From positions 124,001-188,000 of the forward strand of contig NZ_BIME01000003.1 of the NCBI RefSeq assembly GCF_004000925.1: a stretch of DNA of 64,000 nucleotides. The letters run 5' to 3'. The translations under genes and the position numbers were made by a program. This document shows positions 62,020 through 64,000 of this stretch, piece by piece (the stretch's first letter is position 1; each line of letters begins with the position of its first letter). Under the pieces are notes generated by a model. That model was not told the DNA's origin. It worked only from the letters and a program-made list of their open reading frames with translations, and did no database searches. The stretch comes from Paenibacillus illinoisensis NBRC 15959. GTDB lineage: Bacteria; Bacillota; Bacilli; Paenibacillales; Paenibacillaceae.

Positions 62020-62115
62020 TCACTGGGAGAGTAAATGAGAAGCCAGCTCGGCCGCAAAGACAGCAAAAAGACTGGACAGTCCTGCATATCCTGCAGTCAT
62101 GCCCAGCCTCATCAT
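62020..62115 (-). CDS. Candidate 31-residue hydrophobic peptide
   Basis: An ORF starting ATGATG (62115) encodes MMRLGMTAGYAGLSSLFAVF and then AAELASHLLSQ, with one hydrophobic stretch. An AGGA lies about 12 nt upstream, a weak signal. It sits between catalase and the BlaI-type gene. It may be spurious. Confidence 0.3.
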   Translation of the reverse strand: MMRLGMTAGYAGLSSLFAVFAAELASHLLSQ

Positions 62116-62162
62116 ATTAATTTTATTTCCTACACGCTATGAAAATATATTAATAATGTCTC

Positions 62163-63626
62163 TTATTTGCGGTCTGCCGATGGCATATATGCCGAGATAT
62201 CTACACCAAGTCCACGAGCCAGACGTCCACCAAACTGTCCGTCAGCCTGGAAGAAGTGACATAATGCACGCATCTGCGTCTGTGCAGGAACACCTTTCAG
62301 GTCATTAATCAGATTATCAAGCAGATTATTCTGTTCTTCGGCCGTAAAGGAACGGAACAATTCGCCTGCCTGCGTGTAATCATCGGTTTTCTCAATTTTC
62401 TCCCGTGTAACATGACCGTGCAGCGGCACCTGACTATCCCGGTATGCCGGATCTTCCTGTGGGCTGCTGGAGGAGCTGTTCGGCTCATAGTTCACAGGGG
62501 AGGGATCCTGATTCACATTCATGAGTCCATCGCGCTGATGGTTGCGAACCGGTGCATATGGGCAGTTCACCGGAATCTGTAGATAGTTTGGCCCAAGCCG
62601 GTGACGCTGGGTATCCGGATAGGAGAACAGGCGACCTTGCAGCAGTTTATCCTCAGATGGCTCAATCCCAGGCACCAATGCACTTGGCGAGAAAGCGGCC
62701 TGTTCTACTTCGGCGAAGAAGTTTTGCGGATTGCGATTCAGTGTCATGGTTCCTACCGTTTGAAACGGAATGATATCTTCCGGCCAGGTTTTGGTCGGAT
62801 CAAGCGGATCAAATGAGAAATCATCCATCTGCTCAGGCTTCAGAAGCTGTACCTGCAGCTTCCACTGCGGATACTGGCCGTTTTTGATATGGTCATACAG
62901 ATCCCGGGTAGCATGGTTGAAGTCCTGGCCTTGCACTTCGGATGCTTCCTGGCGAGAGAAACCGCGCACCCCCTGCGCAGACTCCCACTTATACTTCACG
63001 TAGTGGATCTCACCTTGAGCATTAATCCATTTGAACGCGTGCACGCCAAATCCATCCATCTCACGGTAACTCGCAGGCGTACCCAGATCAGAGAACAACC
63101 ACGTCATCATATGTGTGGACTCAGGTGAAAGGGTCATGAAATCCCAGTACCGTGCAGGGTCTTGAATATTTGTATCTGGCGCAGGCTTCAGGGAATGCAC
63201 CATATCCGGGAATTTCATCGCATCACGGATGAAAAATACAGGCAGATGGTTACCCACAATGTCATAGTTGCCTTCCCGTGTGTACAATTTGACTGCAAAC
63301 CCGCGTGGATCACGCGCAGTCTCTGGTGAACCCGTTCCGTGAATAACCGTGGAGAACCGGACCAGTACTGGCGTTTCCGTTCCCGGCTCCTGCAGGAAAT
63401 CCGCTTTGGTAAACTCCTTCATGCTCTTCTCCAGTGTGAATACACCATGTGCACCAGCACCTCTGGCATGCACTACCCGTTCCGGAATACGTTCACGGTC
63501 AAAATGGGCAATCTTCTCGATCAAATGATAATCTTCAAGCAAAGTTGGTCCTCTTCTGCCTGCTGTGCGGGAGTTTTGGTTGTCACCCACGGGTGCTCCC
63601 TGGTTGGTTGTCATACGTTCTGTCAT
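62163..63626 (-). CDS. katA: Catalase (KatA, small-subunit haem catalase)
   Basis: The 487-residue enzyme has the catalytic His in ERVVHARGAGAHGVF, the Asn in YDIVGNHLPVFFIRD and the proximal Tyr in GRLFSYPDTQRHRLG. It breaks down H2O2 in the cytoplasm. Length fits the small-subunit (clade 3) group. The start follows GAGGAGG by 8 nt. A PerR box about 100 bp upstream predicts peroxide induction. Confidence 0.95.
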   Translation of the reverse strand: MTERMTTNQGAPVGDNQNSRTAGRRGPTLLEDYHLIEKIAHFDRERIPERVVHARGAGAHGVFTLEKSMKEFTKADFLQEPGTETPVLVRFSTVIHGTGSPETARDPRGFAVKLYTREGNYDIVGNHLPVFFIRDAMKFPDMVHSLKPAPDTNIQDPARYWDFMTLSPESTHMMTWLFSDLGTPASYREMDGFGVHAFKWINAQGEIHYVKYKWESAQGVRGFSRQEASEVQGQDFNHATRDLYDHIKNGQYPQWKLQVQLLKPEQMDDFSFDPLDPTKTWPEDIIPFQTVGTMTLNRNPQNFFAEVEQAAFSPSALVPGIEPSEDKLLQGRLFSYPDTQRHRLGPNYLQIPVNCPYAPVRNHQRDGLMNVNQDPSPVNYEPNSSSSSPQEDPAYRDSQVPLHGHVTREKIEKTDDYTQAGELFRSFTAEEQNNLLDNLINDLKGVPAQTQMRALCHFFQADGQFGGRLARGLGVDISAYMPSADRK

Positions 63627-63724
63627 ATCAGAATCCTCCTCATGTTGGCTTCATGCCTGCTGTATCTATTATTTTATTCATATTCGTCATTGCTTTAAAT
63701 ATACATTTAGACTTGATCTAACTG

Positions 63725-63739
63725 TTAAAATGATTCTAA
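63725..63739. promoter_or_regulatory. PerR box upstream of katA
   Basis: TTAAAATGATTCTAA agrees with the PerR consensus TTATAATNATTATAA at 12 of 14 defined positions, 99 bp before the start. Confidence 0.7.
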
Positions 63740-63847
63740 CATGTCCCATAGAAAGTCTGCATGAGCTTCGCATGAGGTTATCATGAGTATCCTGATCGTT
63801 TCATGAATGAAGGATGAATATCTGCTTATGTCCTAGATAACTGGAAA

Positions 63848-63870
63848 TAAAAAAAAGCGGACTAATCCGC
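63848..63870 (-). terminator. Terminator overlapping the stop codon of the response regulator gene
   Basis: GCGGA / TCCGC with the loop carrying the TAG stop, followed on the minus strand by TTTTTTTT. The stem contains the last codons of the gene. Confidence 0.85.
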
Positions 63871-64000
63871 CAGGCGGTAGCCCACTCCTCTTACTGTAAC
63901 AATATATTGCGGGGAAGCTGCGTTATCTCCAAGCTTTTTGCGCAAGCTTTTGATATGAACATCGACTACATTGCTTCCACCCGTAAAATCAGTCTCCCAA
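63862..64000 (-). CDS. OmpR/PhoB-family response regulator, C-terminal end (cut by right edge)
   Basis: Only the last 45 residues lie inside the window. They read [14 protein letters not shown] and [14 protein letters not shown], the winged-helix DNA-binding end of OmpR/PhoB-type response regulators. The receiver domain and start lie outside. A partner histidine kinase, if present, would probably be outside too. Confidence 0.85.
   Translation of the reverse strand, partial: WETDFTGGSNVVDVHIKSLRKKLGDNAASPQYIVTVRGVGYRLAD

Overview
The window is a stretch of Gram-positive, endospore-former chromosome, most likely Paenibacillus. The evidence is a gerA-type germinant receptor operon, a CbiX/CbiD/CbiG (anaerobic, early-cobalt) B12 operon with a CbiH60-type fusion, Bacillus-type Fur, PerR and CcpA sites, strong GGAGG ribosome-binding sites and a GC content near 50 percent. 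Nearly every gene is on the minus strand. The exceptions are a pectate lyase (8441-9613) and a two-gene unit at 27880-28964. No rRNA, tRNA, CRISPR array, transposase or phage gene was recognised.

Layout. 1-7.9 kb: a SAM-dependent methyltransferase cut by the left edge, an MFS transporter, a stand-alone molybdopterin oxidoreductase, a formate/nitrite channel, a DinB-like protein and a water-forming-type NADH oxidase. Upstream of the oxidase are four near-palindromic Rex/Fnr-like sites spaced about 33 bp apart. 8.4-13 kb: a PL10 pectate lyase with a perfect cre site, glutathione peroxidase, a FhuF-like iron reductase with a YusV-like siderophore ATPase under a perfect Fur box, and a small lipoprotein.

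13.2-29 kb is the most unusual region. It is a minus-strand array encoding a membrane VWA protein with a signal peptide, a 1129-residue tubulin/FtsZ-superfamily protein (SGGTGSG at residues 188-194), an 814-residue unknown, a six-TM VWA protein, a small beta-rich protein, a zinc-ribbon P-loop GTPase and a 1064-residue GTPase-associated protein with one TM. It faces a divergent pair encoding a 47-residue membrane peptide and a zinc-ribbon membrane protein. This matches the FtsZ-like/VWA/GTPase membrane-remodelling system predicted from genome context by Makarova and Koonin. I know of no experimentally established function.

29.3-36.7 kb: a DEAD-box helicase with an RG-rich tail, a SulP-STAS anion transporter, an ABC1/UbiB kinase with a phasin-like partner, a ThuA-like protein and an SDR. 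36.8-49.4 kb: the cobalamin operon, read cbiH60-cbiX-cbiJ-cbiC-cbiD-cbiET-cbiL-cbiF-cbiG-cbiA. A sigma-A promoter, a cobalamin riboswitch and an intrinsic terminator precede it. hemD lies just upstream with its own terminator. 50.5-54.8 kb: gerAA-gerAC-small TM-gerAB. 54.9-58.7 kb: a yclNOPQ-type (petrobactin-like) siderophore importer under a Fur box. 58.9-64 kb: a small unknown, pirin, DoxX, a BlaI/M56 pair with a palindromic operator, a catalase with a PerR box, and the C-terminus of an OmpR-family response regulator cut by the right edge.

Taken together, the window links metal and redox homeostasis (two Fur-controlled siderophore units, a PerR-type catalase, redox-controlled NADH oxidase and formate channel, riboswitch-controlled corrin synthesis) with an undescribed tubulin-like membrane system. 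Many start codons were moved downstream of the longest ORF because a clear Shine-Dalgarno sequence sits at the correct spacing there.
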